From CAZTXD01 sp964617995 (GTDB taxonomy: Bacteria; Actinomycetota; Acidimicrobiia; Spongiisociales; ZC4RG35): a stretch of 45,015 nucleotides of DNA. Below, piece by piece: positions 1-8,428 of this stretch; position 1 is the first letter of the stretch; every line of letters begins with the position of its first letter. The DNA lies in contig CAZTXD010000010.1 of assembly GCA_964617995.1 (NCBI GenBank), positions 1-45,015 of the forward strand, in the 5' to 3' direction. The notes under the pieces were generated by a model that was not told where the DNA came from, ran no database searches, and saw nothing but the letters and a program-made list of their open reading frames with translations. A program made the translations under genes and the position numbers.

Positions 1-747
1 GAGGTCGGTGATGATGTCGCCGAAGAGGTTGTCGGTGACGATCACATCGAAGCGAGCCGGGTCGCTCACGAGGTAGAGGCAGGCGGCATCGACGTGGACA
101 TAGTCGACGGTGACGTCCGGGTAGTCGGCCGAGGCCTCTTCGACGGTCCGCTGCCACAGGTCACCGGCGAAGGTGAGGACGTTGGTCTTGTGGCACAGGG
201 TGAGCTTCCCGCGACGGGTCGCGGCGAGGTCGAAGGCGTGACGTACCAGCCGCTCTGTGCCGTGGCGGGTGTTGAGCGACTCCTGGGTGGCCACTTCCTG
301 GGGGGTTCCCCTGCGAAGGAAGCCTCCTGCTCCCCCATAGAGCCCTTCGGTGTTCTCCCGCACCACCACCAGGTCGCACCCCTCGGGGGTCAACCCGGCG
401 ATGGGGGTGGGCACCCCCGGGTAGAGCTTGACGGGGCGCAGGTTCACGTACTGGTCGAAGTCGAAACGCAGCTTGAGGAGGAGCCCGCGCTCGAGCACAC
501 CGGGAGGCACGTCCGGCGTCCCGACCGCCCCCAGCAGGATGGCGTCGAAGGCGGCCAGCTCCTCCTCGACCGACTCGGGGAGGACCTCCCCGGTGCGGAG
601 ATAACGCTCCCCGCCGAGGTCGTAGTCGACGGTGGTGGCGGTGAACGCGAAGGCCCGCGACGTCGACTCCAGCACGACCAGCGCCGCCTCCATCACCTCG
701 GGGCCCACCCCGTCGCCGCCTATCACCGCCAGCCGGTAGTCACTCAT
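1..747 (-). CDS. leuB: 3-isopropylmalate dehydrogenase, C-terminus cut by window edge
   Basis: This enzyme catalyses NAD-dependent oxidation and decarboxylation of 3-isopropylmalate, the third step of leucine synthesis, in the cytoplasm. The reading frame starts at ATG 747 with MSDYRLAVIGGDGVGPEV, the usual N-terminal dehydrogenase motif. It continues through the family blocks LLGAVGTP, LRPVKLYPGVPTP, VVRENTEGLYGG, a CHKTNVL block and DNLFGDIITD at the left edge. About 249 residues are visible of a family length near 340, so the C-terminus lies outside the window. The start codon overlaps the end of the upstream CorC-type gene by 8 bases, which implies translational coupling. The identification is by motif and is firm; isocitrate or tartrate dehydrogenases are less likely because of the leu context. 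Confidence 0.95.
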   Translation of the reverse strand, partial: MSDYRLAVIGGDGVGPEVMEAALVVLESTSRAFAFTATTVDYDLGGERYLRTGEVLPESVEEELAAFDAILLGAVGTPDVPPGVLERGLLLKLRFDFDQYVNLRPVKLYPGVPTPIAGLTPEGCDLVVVRENTEGLYGGAGGFLRRGTPQEVATQESLNTRHGTERLVRHAFDLAATRRGKLTLCHKTNVLTFAGDLWQRTVEEASADYPDVTVDYVHVDAACLYLVSDPARFDVIVTDNLFGDIITDL

Positions 748-2038
748 CGCGCGTCCTTCCCCGTTTGGCAACCACGTCCACTTCGCCCACCCGCCGGCCC
801 AGCATCGACCGGACGCGGATGGACCAGCCCTCCGACTCGATCCGGTCTCCCACCTGGGGTATCCGGCCTATCCGCTCCATGACGAGTCCGCTCACCGTGT
901 CGTACTCTCCTTCGGGAAGCTCGAGGCCGCAAGCCCGCCGCACCTCTGCGGGGCGAAGCGAGGCATCGATCACCCATCTCGTAGGGGAGATGCGGCGCAC
1001 CCCTTCCGTTTCGGTGTCGTGCTCGTCGCGGATCTCACCGACCACCTCCTCGACGATGTCTTCCATCGTCACGATGCCGGCGGTGCCGCCGTGCTCGTCG
1101 ATCACGATCGCCAGGTGATTGCGTCGCCGGCGCATGTCCTCGAGGAGGCGGTCGACTCCCACCGATTCGGGCACCACGAGGAGCTCCCTCAGCATGCCCG
1201 CAGGGATCGGTCGATTCAGCTGGTCGGTGTCCACCCCCAACAGATCCTTGACATGGATGAACCCTCGAAGATCGTCGAGGTCATCGGCGTAGACGGGTAT
1301 GCGGGAGAACCCCTCCCGGGTGAAGACCCGCTCCAGCTCGGCCAGGGTCGTCGTCGTGGGAACCGCCACCACATCGGGTCGCGGCACCATCACGTGGGTC
1401 GCTTCGAGCTCGCCCAGGTCGATCGCTCCGGTGAGGAGACGGTGAGCGAATTCCTCCACCACACCCTCCCGCCTCCCGGCGGTGATCATGGAGGCGAGGT
1501 CGTCGGCTGTGTGGACCTCGCCCACCTCGTCGGGGTCGATCCGAACCAGCCGCAGACCGAGGTTGGCCAGGCCGTTGAGGATCCAGATCAAGGGACGGAA
1601 CACAGAGGCATAGGCACGGAACATCAGTGCCATCGTCAGCGACGACCGTTCCGGGTCGGCGATGGCGATGTTCTTGGGGGCCATCTCGCCGATGACCATG
1701 TGCAGGAAGATCACGATCGCCAGGGCGATGACCAGCGATACGGGGTGGAGGATCTGAGGGGGAATCTCCACCACGGTGCCAACGGCCGCCTCGAGCATCG
1801 CCGCCACCGCCGGCTCGGCCACGGCTCCCAGCAGCAGGGAGGAAATGGTGATGCCCAGCTGGGCTCCCGCCAGGGTGAACGACAGCTCGTCGATGGCCGC
1901 CACGGCGGCGCGGGACGAGCGGGAAGGTCGAGCTACGAGCTGGTGGCGGCTGGCGGCGGTGAAGGCGAACTCGGAGGCGACGAAGAACCCGTTGGCCACC
2001 AGCAGGACCACCATCGCTCCCAGAGCCAGAGGGTTCAA
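740..2038 (-). CDS. CNNM/CBS/CorC-type membrane protein (second copy)
   Basis: This is a 432-residue membrane protein of the HlyC/CorC (CNNM) family, members of which act in Mg2+ or Co2+ homeostasis. An N-terminal DUF21 membrane domain spans about residues 1-190 and includes GAQLGITISSLLLGAVAEPA and VIGEMAPKNIAIA. A CBS pair follows at about 200-330 (MVPRPDVVAV, RIPVYADDLDDLRGFIHVKD, DEHGGTAGIVTMEDIVEEVV), then a CorC_HlyC C-terminal domain (EGEYDTVSGLVMERIGRIPQ). The start is TTG 2038, whose TTGA overlaps the stop of the upstream paralogue by 4 bases; it in turn overlaps leuB by 8 bases. The substrate cannot be read from the sequence. It is odd to find this family embedded between leuA and leuB. 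Confidence 0.93.
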   Translation of the reverse strand: MNPLALGAMVVLLVANGFFVASEFAFTAASRHQLVARPSRSSRAAVAAIDELSFTLAGAQLGITISSLLLGAVAEPAVAAMLEAAVGTVVEIPPQILHPVSLVIALAIVIFLHMVIGEMAPKNIAIADPERSSLTMALMFRAYASVFRPLIWILNGLANLGLRLVRIDPDEVGEVHTADDLASMITAGRREGVVEEFAHRLLTGAIDLGELEATHVMVPRPDVVAVPTTTTLAELERVFTREGFSRIPVYADDLDDLRGFIHVKDLLGVDTDQLNRPIPAGMLRELLVVPESVGVDRLLEDMRRRRNHLAIVIDEHGGTAGIVTMEDIVEEVVGEIRDEHDTETEGVRRISPTRWVIDASLRPAEVRRACGLELPEGEYDTVSGLVMERIGRIPQVGDRIESEGWSIRVRSMLGRRVGEVDVVAKRGRTRDE

Positions 2039-3336
2039 GGCTCCGACCTCCTCCGATGGGGAGAGATCGACAAGTGTGTGGCGACGTGGTCCTCCACCTC
2101 GAGGACGTCGACGAGGTATTCGCCCACCACCACCGAGTCGCCGGGTTCGGGGAAGCGCTCCAGTCGGGCGGTGACGAAACCGTTGAGGGTCTCATAGCTC
2201 CCCTCGGGCCACTCGAAGCCGGTCAGCTCCTCGACCTCATGACGATGAAGCGAGCCCGAGAGCACATCCCGGTCGACATCGCCGCCGGGAGCCTCGTCGT
2301 GCTCGTCCTCGATCTCGCCCAGGATCTCCTCGACGATGTCCTCCACGGTCACGATCCCCGCCATCCCGCCGTACTCGTCCACCACCACCGCCATGGTCCG
2401 TCCCGCCTTCTGCAGCTCGATGAGGAGAGTGTCGAGCCGCATCGACTCGGGAACGACCTCGAACGGACCGGCTATCTCCCGCACCGTTACCCTCTCTCTT
2501 TCCTCGGGTGGCACCACGAAGGTGTCCTTGACGTGGGCGATACCCGTGACGGCGTCGAGGTCGCTCTCGTAGACGGGAAAGCGGGAGTGGCCCGTCTCGA
2601 CCGCGAGGGCCCGAAGCTCTGCGATCGAGGCGTCCTGGGCGACGCCCTGAACGGTGACACGGGGGATCATGGCGTCGGCGGCGTCCTTCTCGACGAAGGC
2701 GATCGCCCGGGTCAGCAGAGACGTGGCGTGGGGCTCCAGCTCGCCCTCCGCCGAGGAGGCACGCACGATCATCTCCAGCTCCTGCAAGGAGCGCAGGCCG
2801 ACGAGCTCGTCGCGGGGCTCGATGCCCAGACGGCGGACGGTCCAGTTGGCGGCTGCGTTGAAGAACTGGATGACGGGGCGGCCCAGGCCGTTCAGGAACG
2901 ACATGGGCAGCCCCACCCGCCGGGCGGTGGGATAGGGACGGGCGATCGCCACGTTCTTGGGGAACAGTTCACCGAGGACCATCTGGAAGAACGTGGCCAG
3001 GACCAGGGCGGTGACGAGGGCCACCCTCTGCGATTCGACCCCTACCAGCTCCAGGGCCGGGGCGATGAAACGGGCGACGGTCGGTTCGGCGACGGCGCCC
3101 AGCACCAGGGAGGTGGCGGTGATACCCAACTGGGCCCCCGACAGCTCGAAGGACAGGTCGCGCAGGCTCTTCAGCAGGCGTCCGGCTCGCCGGTCCCCCT
3201 CTCTCGCCAGGGTCTCGACCCGGCTGCGGTTCACCGCCACCAGCGAGAATTCCCCGGCGACGTAGAAGCCGTTTATCCCTATGAGGACGAGGACGACCGC
3301 CAGGCCCAGCCAGAGGCCAAGGGTGTCTACCGCCAC
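2035..3336 (-). CDS. CNNM/CBS/CorC-type membrane protein (first copy)
   Basis: This 433-residue protein has the same architecture as its downstream neighbour: a DUF21 membrane domain (GAQLGITATSLVLGAVAEPT, VLGELFPKNVAIA), two CBS motifs (MIPRVTVQGV, RFPVYESDLDAVTGIAHVKD, DEYGGMAGIVTVEDIVEEIL) and a C-terminal CorC_HlyC domain (PEGSYETLNGFVTARLERFP). The two copies are clearly diverged, so this is an old tandem pair rather than a recent duplication. Paired CNNM genes are common in Actinobacteria. The likely start is GTG 3336, 51 bases after the leuA stop; the GGAG just before it is too close to be an ideal ribosome site, so the exact start is less certain. The family role is ion transport or its regulation; its link to leucine synthesis is unknown. 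Confidence 0.93.
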   Translation of the reverse strand: MAVDTLGLWLGLAVVLVLIGINGFYVAGEFSLVAVNRSRVETLAREGDRRAGRLLKSLRDLSFELSGAQLGITATSLVLGAVAEPTVARFIAPALELVGVESQRVALVTALVLATFFQMVLGELFPKNVAIARPYPTARRVGLPMSFLNGLGRPVIQFFNAAANWTVRRLGIEPRDELVGLRSLQELEMIVRASSAEGELEPHATSLLTRAIAFVEKDAADAMIPRVTVQGVAQDASIAELRALAVETGHSRFPVYESDLDAVTGIAHVKDTFVVPPEERERVTVREIAGPFEVVPESMRLDTLLIELQKAGRTMAVVVDEYGGMAGIVTVEDIVEEILGEIEDEHDEAPGGDVDRDVLSGSLHRHEVEELTGFEWPEGSYETLNGFVTARLERFPEPGDSVVVGEYLVDVLEVEDHVATHLSISPHRRRSEP

Positions 3337-3387
3337 CTCCGCGCGATCATCCCGGGGAGGATAGATGGCGGACGGTCCGAGCCGCTC

Positions 3388-4917
3388 CTAGTGGGCGGCG
3401 ACCTCGGCCTCGCTCTTGTTGAGCGCCTCCACGAAGGCGTGAGCCGAGCCCTGCACCACGTCGGTGTCGACGGCACGCCCCGCATAGGTGTGATCGCCAA
3501 CCCGCACCACGACATTCACCTCGGCCATGGCATCGGCTCCCGAGGTGACCGGGATCACCCGATAGTCCACCAGCCGGGCCTCGGTCTCGAAGGCCTGCTT
3601 CAAGGCGGCGAATGAGGCATGGACCATGCCGTCGCCGCTCCCGTGGAAGGTCTTCTCGACGTCGTCGATCGCCACCACGACCTCAGCCGTGGGTGTCACG
3701 TCGTGGCCGCCGGCGACGTGCAGCCCCAGCAGGCGGACCCGGGCGTCGGTAGGAGCCTCCACCTCGTCGGCGATGAGGACTCGAAGCTCCTCCTCGCCCA
3801 CCTGCACCTTGCGATCCGCTACCTGCTTGAACCGCTCGAATGCCCGGGCGAAGTCGTCCTCCTCGAGGACGACTCCGATCCGGCTGAGAGCGTCGGCGAA
3901 ACCGGCCCGACCCGAATGCTTGCCCAGGACGATCTGGCCTCCTTCCTGGCCGACGGTGGCGGCGTCCATGATCTCGTAGGTGTCGCGGGCCCGCAGCACG
4001 CCGTGCTGGTGGATCCCCGACTCGTGCGCGAAGGCGTTCCGACCCACGATGGCCTTGTTGAACTGGACGGGGTACCCGGTCAGCCGAGAGACCAGCCGTG
4101 ACGTCTCGAAGATCTGGGTGGTGTCGGCGCCGATCTCCACCCCGAAGGCGTCCTGGCGGGTCTTCACCGCCATGATGATCTCCTCGATCGAGGTGTTTCC
4201 GGCCCGCTCCCCGATCCCGTTGATCGCACCTTCGATCTGGCGGGCCCCCGCCGATATCGCCGAGAGGGAGTTGGCCACGGCCAGACCGAGATCGTCGTGG
4301 CAGTGGACCGACATCGTCACGTCATCGCGGTCACCTTTCACCTCGTGGAACACCCGGTTCATCAGGTCGACGAAGTCGGCGGGAGTGGCGTAGCCGACCG
4401 TGTCGGGGATGTTGATGGTGGTGGCGCCGGCCTCCACCGCCCGCCGGCACACCTCGATCATGAACTCGGGATCCGAGCGGGTGGCGTCCTGGGGGGAGAA
4501 CTCGACGTCGTCGGTGTATCGACGGGCACGGCGTACTCCCTCGACCGAGGCGGCCATCACCTCCTCGGGGGTCATGCGCAGCATCTTCTCCATGTGGATC
4601 GGCGACGTCGACATGAACACGTGGATACGGAACCTCTCGGCGGCCCGGAGGGCGTCGTGGGCGCGGTCGATGTCGTCGGGATGGGCCCGGGCCAGGCTGG
4701 CGATGACCGGGCCCCGCACGTCGGCGGCGATGCGAGAGACCGCCTCGAAGTCACCGGGGGAAGAGGCCGCGAAGCCGGCCTCCAGCACGTCTACTCGCAG
4801 GAGGCCCAGCTGATGGGCTATCGCTACCTTCTCGTCGGGTGTCAGGGCTATCCCAGGGGCCTGTTCCCCGTCTCGGAGGGTGGTGTCGAAGATGATCAAA
4901 CGGTCAGAGTCGCTCAT
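3388..4917 (-). CDS. leuA: 2-isopropylmalate synthase
   Basis: This enzyme condenses acetyl-CoA with 2-oxoisovalerate, the committed step of leucine synthesis. The 509-residue protein carries the DRE-TIM metallolyase signature DTTLRDGEQAPG at residues 11-22, the metal-binding SVHCHDDLGLA block, GAINGIGERAGNTSIEEI, and NAFAHESGIHQHGVL. A C-terminal LeuA dimer/allosteric domain (about residues 370-500) is present, so leucine feedback inhibition is expected from family knowledge. The length fits the bacterial LeuA type 1 form rather than the longer mycobacterial form. The start ATG 4917 has GGAG about 13 bases upstream. The 170 bases between ilvC and leuA hold a heptad hairpin element, so leuA may have its own promoter, although none is convincing. 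Confidence 0.96.
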   Translation of the reverse strand: MSDSDRLIIFDTTLRDGEQAPGIALTPDEKVAIAHQLGLLRVDVLEAGFAASSPGDFEAVSRIAADVRGPVIASLARAHPDDIDRAHDALRAAERFRIHVFMSTSPIHMEKMLRMTPEEVMAASVEGVRRARRYTDDVEFSPQDATRSDPEFMIEVCRRAVEAGATTINIPDTVGYATPADFVDLMNRVFHEVKGDRDDVTMSVHCHDDLGLAVANSLSAISAGARQIEGAINGIGERAGNTSIEEIIMAVKTRQDAFGVEIGADTTQIFETSRLVSRLTGYPVQFNKAIVGRNAFAHESGIHQHGVLRARDTYEIMDAATVGQEGGQIVLGKHSGRAGFADALSRIGVVLEEDDFARAFERFKQVADRKVQVGEEELRVLIADEVEAPTDARVRLLGLHVAGGHDVTPTAEVVVAIDDVEKTFHGSGDGMVHASFAALKQAFETEARLVDYRVIPVTSGADAMAEVNVVVRVGDHTYAGRAVDTDVVQGSAHAFVEALNKSEAEVAAH

Positions 4918-4931
4918 GGTCGCGTCGCTCC

Positions 4932-5060
4932 AGTCGGAAGTCGGAAGTCGGAAGTCGGAGGAGGCCGGGGGTCTCTAGGACCTCGCCGGCCCCGCAAGGG
5001 CGAGCAAGCCTCCACACGACAACGGTCCAACCGACAGCCGAGAACCGAGAACAGACGACC
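4932..5060. repeat. Heptad-phased intergenic hairpin element A
   Basis: One arm (4932-4959) is four perfect tandem copies of AGTCGGA. The other arm (5029-5056) is four 7-base units, AACCGAC, AGCCGAG, AACCGAG and AACAGAC. The arms are partly complementary (GTCGG against CCGAC, with G-T pairs), separated by about 70 bases. Similar heptad-phased elements lie at 28449-28569 and 38527-38589. It sits between ilvC and leuA. Confidence 0.7.
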
Positions 5061-5087
5061 ACATGCTCGGGACCCCGGCCAGATCGC

Positions 5088-6092
5088 TCATGGTGCTTGC
5101 TGGGGGGTTATGAAGGGCATCAGGTCGCGGAGTCGGCTTCCGACCTGTTCGATCTGGTGGGCACGGTTGGCCTCCCGTTGCTCCAGCAGATGGGGCGCCC
5201 CTTCCCGGGCCTGAGCCATCCATTCGTTGGCGAAGGCACCGGACTGGATCTCGTCGAGGACCTTGCGCATCTCGGCCCGGGTCTCCTCGGTGACGATGCG
5301 GGGCCCCCGGGTGTAGTCGCCGTACTCGGCCGTGTCGGAGATCGAGAAGCGCATCCACGACAGACCGCCCTCGTACAGCAGGTCGACGATCAGCTTCAGC
5401 TCGTGGAGGGTCTCGAAATAGGCCGACTCCGGCTGGTAGCCGGCTTCCACCAGCGTCTCGAAGCTCGCCTTGATGAGCTGGGCCACACCGCCGCACAGGA
5501 TCACCTGCTCGCCGAACAGATCCGTCTCGGTCTCCTCGGCGAACGTCGTCTCCAACACCCCTGCCCGGGCGCCTCCGATGGCGTGGGCGTAGGAGAGGCC
5601 GAGCTGGGTGGCGGTGCCGGACGGATCCTGGTGGACCGCGATCAGGCAGGGCACGCCCGAGCCCTCAGTGAAAGTGCGCCTCACGAGATGACCGGGGCCC
5701 TTGGGCGCGACCATGACCACGTCGACGTCCTCGGGAGGGGTTATGGCCCCGAAGTGGATGTTGAAACCGTGGGCGAACATCAACGTGTCGCCTTCGTCGA
5801 GCTGCGGAGCGATATCGGTCTCGTAGAGGTCGGCCATGTGCTGGTCGGGTACGAGCAGCATGATCGTGTCGGCCCACGCCGCCGCCTCGGCCACCGTCAT
5901 CACGCTCAGGCCGTCACTCTCCGCCTGCTCCCACGACGAGGAACCGGACCGAAGCCCCACCACCACCTCGACGCCCGACTCGTCGAGATTGCGGGCGTGG
6001 GCGTGTCCCTGGCTTCCGTAACCGATGACGGCCACCCTCCGGTGGCGGATCAGAGCCGGGTCGGCGTCCTTCTCGTAGTAGATCGTTGCCAT
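5088..6092 (-). CDS. ilvC: Ketol-acid reductoisomerase, class I
   Basis: This enzyme converts acetolactate or acetohydroxybutyrate to the dihydroxy acids, using NADPH and Mg2+. The protein has 334 residues, the class I size. The Rossmann motif GYGSQG lies at residues 24-29. The beta2-alphaB loop LRSGSSSW, with Arg and two Ser, predicts NADPH preference. Metal-binding and substrate motifs follow: VAPKGPGHLVRR, AEETETDLFGEQ, and the C-terminal SISDTAEYGDYTRGPR knot domain. The start ATG 6092 (MATIYYEKDAD) lies 16 bases after ilvN, with GGGAA just upstream; the frame stays open further upstream but only through ilvN out of phase. The stop TGA is at 5088-5090. Confidence 0.97.
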   Translation of the reverse strand: MATIYYEKDADPALIRHRRVAVIGYGSQGHAHARNLDESGVEVVVGLRSGSSSWEQAESDGLSVMTVAEAAAWADTIMLLVPDQHMADLYETDIAPQLDEGDTLMFAHGFNIHFGAITPPEDVDVVMVAPKGPGHLVRRTFTEGSGVPCLIAVHQDPSGTATQLGLSYAHAIGGARAGVLETTFAEETETDLFGEQVILCGGVAQLIKASFETLVEAGYQPESAYFETLHELKLIVDLLYEGGLSWMRFSISDTAEYGDYTRGPRIVTEETRAEMRKVLDEIQSGAFANEWMAQAREGAPHLLEQREANRAHQIEQVGSRLRDLMPFITPQQAP

Positions 6093-6108
6093 CTGTGTGT
6101 TCCCTTTT

Positions 6109-6615
6109 CTACTTGACCGCCCGGAGCGAGCCGCTGCCCCGGCCTTTCGTCTCCCGGGCCAGAGCCACCCAACCGGACTTGACGAGGTCGACGACACCGT
6201 AGGGTCGAACCAGGTCCAGGAAGTCGTTGACCTTGTCGGGCATCCCCACCACCTGGAAGGCGATCGAGGTCGGTCCCACATCGACGGCGGTGGCGTCGAA
6301 GATCGAAGCCAGGGACAGCAGCTCGGCGCGGCGGGCGGGCTGGGCGCTGACCCGCACCAGCATGATCTCGCGTTCGATCGCCTGACGGTTCTCGAGCTCG
6401 GATATCTTGACGACGTTGACGAGCTTGTAGAGCTGCTTCTTCACCTGTTCCAGCTCGGGGGCATCCACCACGATCGTCATCCGCGACAGGCCGGTCTCGT
6501 GGCTGGGGCCGACGGTGAGAGAGTGGATGTTGAAGCCCCTTCGAGCCAGCAGGGAGCTGATCCGCGCCAGGACCCCCGGCTTGTCCTCGACCAGAACTGA
6601 CAGGGTGTGCTTCAT
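6109..6615 (-). CDS. ilvN: Acetolactate synthase small (regulatory) subunit
   Basis: This is the regulatory partner of IlvB, which confers valine sensitivity and activates the large subunit. The 168-residue protein starts MKHTLSVLVEDKPGVLARIS, an ACT domain at about residues 3-75, with the effector-loop sequence RRGFNIHSLTVG. A C-terminal ALS_ss domain follows at about 85-160. The start ATG 6615 has GGAGG six bases upstream. A 14-codon frame bridges the ilvB stop and this start, which suggests ribosomes pass directly from ilvB to ilvN. The subunit stoichiometry cannot be judged from sequence. Confidence 0.96.
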   Translation of the reverse strand: MKHTLSVLVEDKPGVLARISSLLARRGFNIHSLTVGPSHETGLSRMTIVVDAPELEQVKKQLYKLVNVVKISELENRQAIEREIMLVRVSAQPARRAELLSLASIFDATAVDVGPTSIAFQVVGMPDKVNDFLDLVRPYGVVDLVKSGWVALARETKGRGSGSLRAVK

Positions 6616-6656
6616 AGTCCGCCTCCGGCGGAGGCGCCGTTTTCGGCTTCTGTCAT
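6612..6656 (-). CDS. 14-codon bridging mini-frame between ilvB and ilvN (putative)
   Basis: An ATG at 6656 overlaps the ilvB stop as ATGA. It opens a 14-codon frame ending in TGA 6612-6614, which overlaps the ilvN ATG. The frame contains a 7-bp perfect hairpin (6620-6626 with 6630-6636) that includes the ilvN Shine-Dalgarno GGAGG. A functional peptide is unlikely; I read it as a translational coupling device that would keep the hairpin open while ilvB is translated. Confidence 0.35.
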   Translation of the reverse strand: MTEAENGASAGGGL

Positions 6657-8365
6657 CGTTCCAGGACGACTTTCTCGTCGGCGCTCATGAACACCTCATC
6701 GTTGGATCCGCCGGCGGGGACCATGGGGAACACCATTTCTTCGGGGTCGACGACCACCTCGACGACTACGGGATGATCGTCGGTGGCCAGCGCCTTCTCC
6801 AGGGTGGGTGCCACCTCGTCGGCTGCGGCGGCCCGAAAGCCCCGGCAACCCAGCGCCTCGGCCAGCTTGACGTAGTCGATCGGCTCACCGAGACCGGAGG
6901 CGGAGAACCGCCCACCGTAGAACAGGCGCTGCCACTGGGTGACCATTCCATGGACCCCGTTGTTGAAGACCACGACCTTCACCGGGAGGCGATCGTTGGC
7001 GGCGGTGATGAGCTCCTGGAACGTCATCTGGAAGCAGCCGTCCCCGTCGACGGCCACGACCAGGTCGTCGGGTCGGCCGGCCTTGGCTCCGATGGCGGCG
7101 GGCACGGCGAAGCCCATCGTCCCCAGGCCCCCCGAGTTGATCCACCGGCGAGGGTCCTCGAACTTCCAGTACTGGCTGGCCCACATCTGGTGCTGGCCCA
7201 CCCCCGCTACCACGGTGGCGTCGCCACCGGTGAGGCGGTGGAGCTCCTCTATCACGTATTGGGGCTTGAGGGGGCCGTCGGGCTCCTGGACGTACCGGAG
7301 GGGATGATCACGCTGCCAGCCCCTGATGGTCTCCAGCCAGTGCTCCCGGTCGGGGAGTTGACGATCGCCCCAAGCCTCCACGAGCTGCTCCAGCACCCGG
7401 CGGGCGTCGCCCACGATCGGCACCTCGGCGGCGCGGACCTTGCCGATCTCGGCGGGGTCGACGTCGATGTGGACGATCCGCGCTTCCGGTGCGAACAGCT
7501 CGGGATTGCCGGTCACCCGGTCGTCGAAGCGCACACCCACCGCCACGATCAAGTCGGCGCGCTGGAGGGTGGTGATGGCCGGGTAGGTTCCGTGCATCCC
7601 CGGCATACCCAGGGCGAGGGGATGCGAGTCGGGGAAGGCGCCCCGACCCATGAGGGTGGTCGTGACGGGCATGACGGTGCGTTCCGCCAGCGTGCGGAGC
7701 TGGGCGGCCGCCCCGGCTTTGATGATTCCGCCTCCCACATACAGCACCGGGCGCCGGGACCGCTCGATGAGATCGGCGGCCTCGCGGATACGGGGCACGT
7801 GACCCGCAACGGTCGGTTTGTAGCCGGGAAGGTTGATGTCGGCGGGCTCGGACCATGACGCCCGGGCGTTGAGCACGTCTTTGGGGAGGTCGATCAGCAC
7901 CGGTCCCGGTCGTCCGGAGGCGGCGATGTGGAAGGCCTCATGAACTACGTCGGGTATCTCGGAAGCGTCGGTGACGAAGTAGTTGTGCTTGGTGGCCGGC
8001 ATGGTGATGCCGGTCGTGTAGGCCTCCTGGAAGGCATCGTTCCCCACGGCTGCGGTCGGCACCTGTCCCGTGATCGCCACCATCGGCACGGAGTCGACGA
8101 GGGCGTCGGCGAGGGGAGTGACCAGGTTCGTCGCCCCGGGTCCGGAAGTGGCGATGCACACTCCCACCCGTCCCGTCGCCCAGGCATAGCCTTCCGCCAT
8201 GTGCCCGGCGCCCTGCTCGTGCCTGGCCAGCACGTGACGGATCGGCCCTTCGTAGAGGGTGTCGTAGAAGGGAAGAATGGCTCCTCCCGGTACACCGAAG
8301 GCGATGTCGACTCCTTCATGGGTGAGGGCTCGTAGGAGGACGTCGGCTCCGTTGTTCTCGGTCAT
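6653..8365 (-). CDS. ilvB: Acetolactate synthase large (catalytic) subunit
   Basis: This ThDP- and FAD-dependent enzyme makes acetolactate from two pyruvates, or acetohydroxybutyrate from pyruvate and 2-oxobutyrate. The 570-residue protein starts MTENNGADVLLRALTHEGVD. The catalytic glutamate lies in RHEQGAGHMAEGYA (E50). Next come TSGPGATNLVTPLADA, the central FAD domain, and the ThDP motif VDGDGCFQMTFQELITAAND running to VVFNN. The start ATG 8365 was chosen because the frame extending upstream would run through an intrinsic terminator and has no family similarity. About 130 bases of leader hold an attenuator, so expression should fall when branched-chain amino acids are plentiful. It is followed by ilvN and ilvC in one operon. 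Confidence 0.96.
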   Translation of the reverse strand: MTENNGADVLLRALTHEGVDIAFGVPGGAILPFYDTLYEGPIRHVLARHEQGAGHMAEGYAWATGRVGVCIATSGPGATNLVTPLADALVDSVPMVAITGQVPTAAVGNDAFQEAYTTGITMPATKHNYFVTDASEIPDVVHEAFHIAASGRPGPVLIDLPKDVLNARASWSEPADINLPGYKPTVAGHVPRIREAADLIERSRRPVLYVGGGIIKAGAAAQLRTLAERTVMPVTTTLMGRGAFPDSHPLALGMPGMHGTYPAITTLQRADLIVAVGVRFDDRVTGNPELFAPEARIVHIDVDPAEIGKVRAAEVPIVGDARRVLEQLVEAWGDRQLPDREHWLETIRGWQRDHPLRYVQEPDGPLKPQYVIEELHRLTGGDATVVAGVGQHQMWASQYWKFEDPRRWINSGGLGTMGFAVPAAIGAKAGRPDDLVVAVDGDGCFQMTFQELITAANDRLPVKVVVFNNGVHGMVTQWQRLFYGGRFSASGLGEPIDYVKLAEALGCRGFRAAAADEVAPTLEKALATDDHPVVVEVVVDPEEMVFPMVPAGGSNDEVFMSADEKVVLER

Positions 8366-8398
8366 GGGCTGTGGCCTATCTGGATGCGGTTCGGGTAC

Positions 8399-8422
8399 AA
8401 AAAACCCTCCCGGTAGGGAGGG
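8399..8422 (-). terminator. Intrinsic terminator in the ilvB leader (attenuator)
   Basis: Read on the minus strand, a perfect 7-bp stem CCCTCCC/GGGAGGG with a four-base TACC loop is followed at once by six T residues (8399-8404). It lies between the ilvB promoter and the ilvB start, with the leader peptide upstream, so it is an attenuator rather than an operon terminator. Confidence 0.9.
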
Positions 8423-8428
8423 CAGGGG

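Noticed and set aside
1019..3615. Long plus-strand frames opposite the CorC-type genes
   Set aside because: His/Gly/Asp-rich antisense frames typical of GC-rich third positions; the minus-strand proteins carry clear family motifs.
4932..4959. AGTCGGA tandem array as a CRISPR or slippage-only microsatellite
   Set aside because: No spacers, so not CRISPR; the facing complementary heptad arm and two sister elements argue against simple slippage.
4975..5091. 38-codon Leu-containing frame overlapping the ilvC stop, upstream of leuA, as a leuA leader peptide
   Set aside because: It runs through the heptad repeat, its leucines are scattered rather than clustered, and no terminator with a T-tract follows before leuA.
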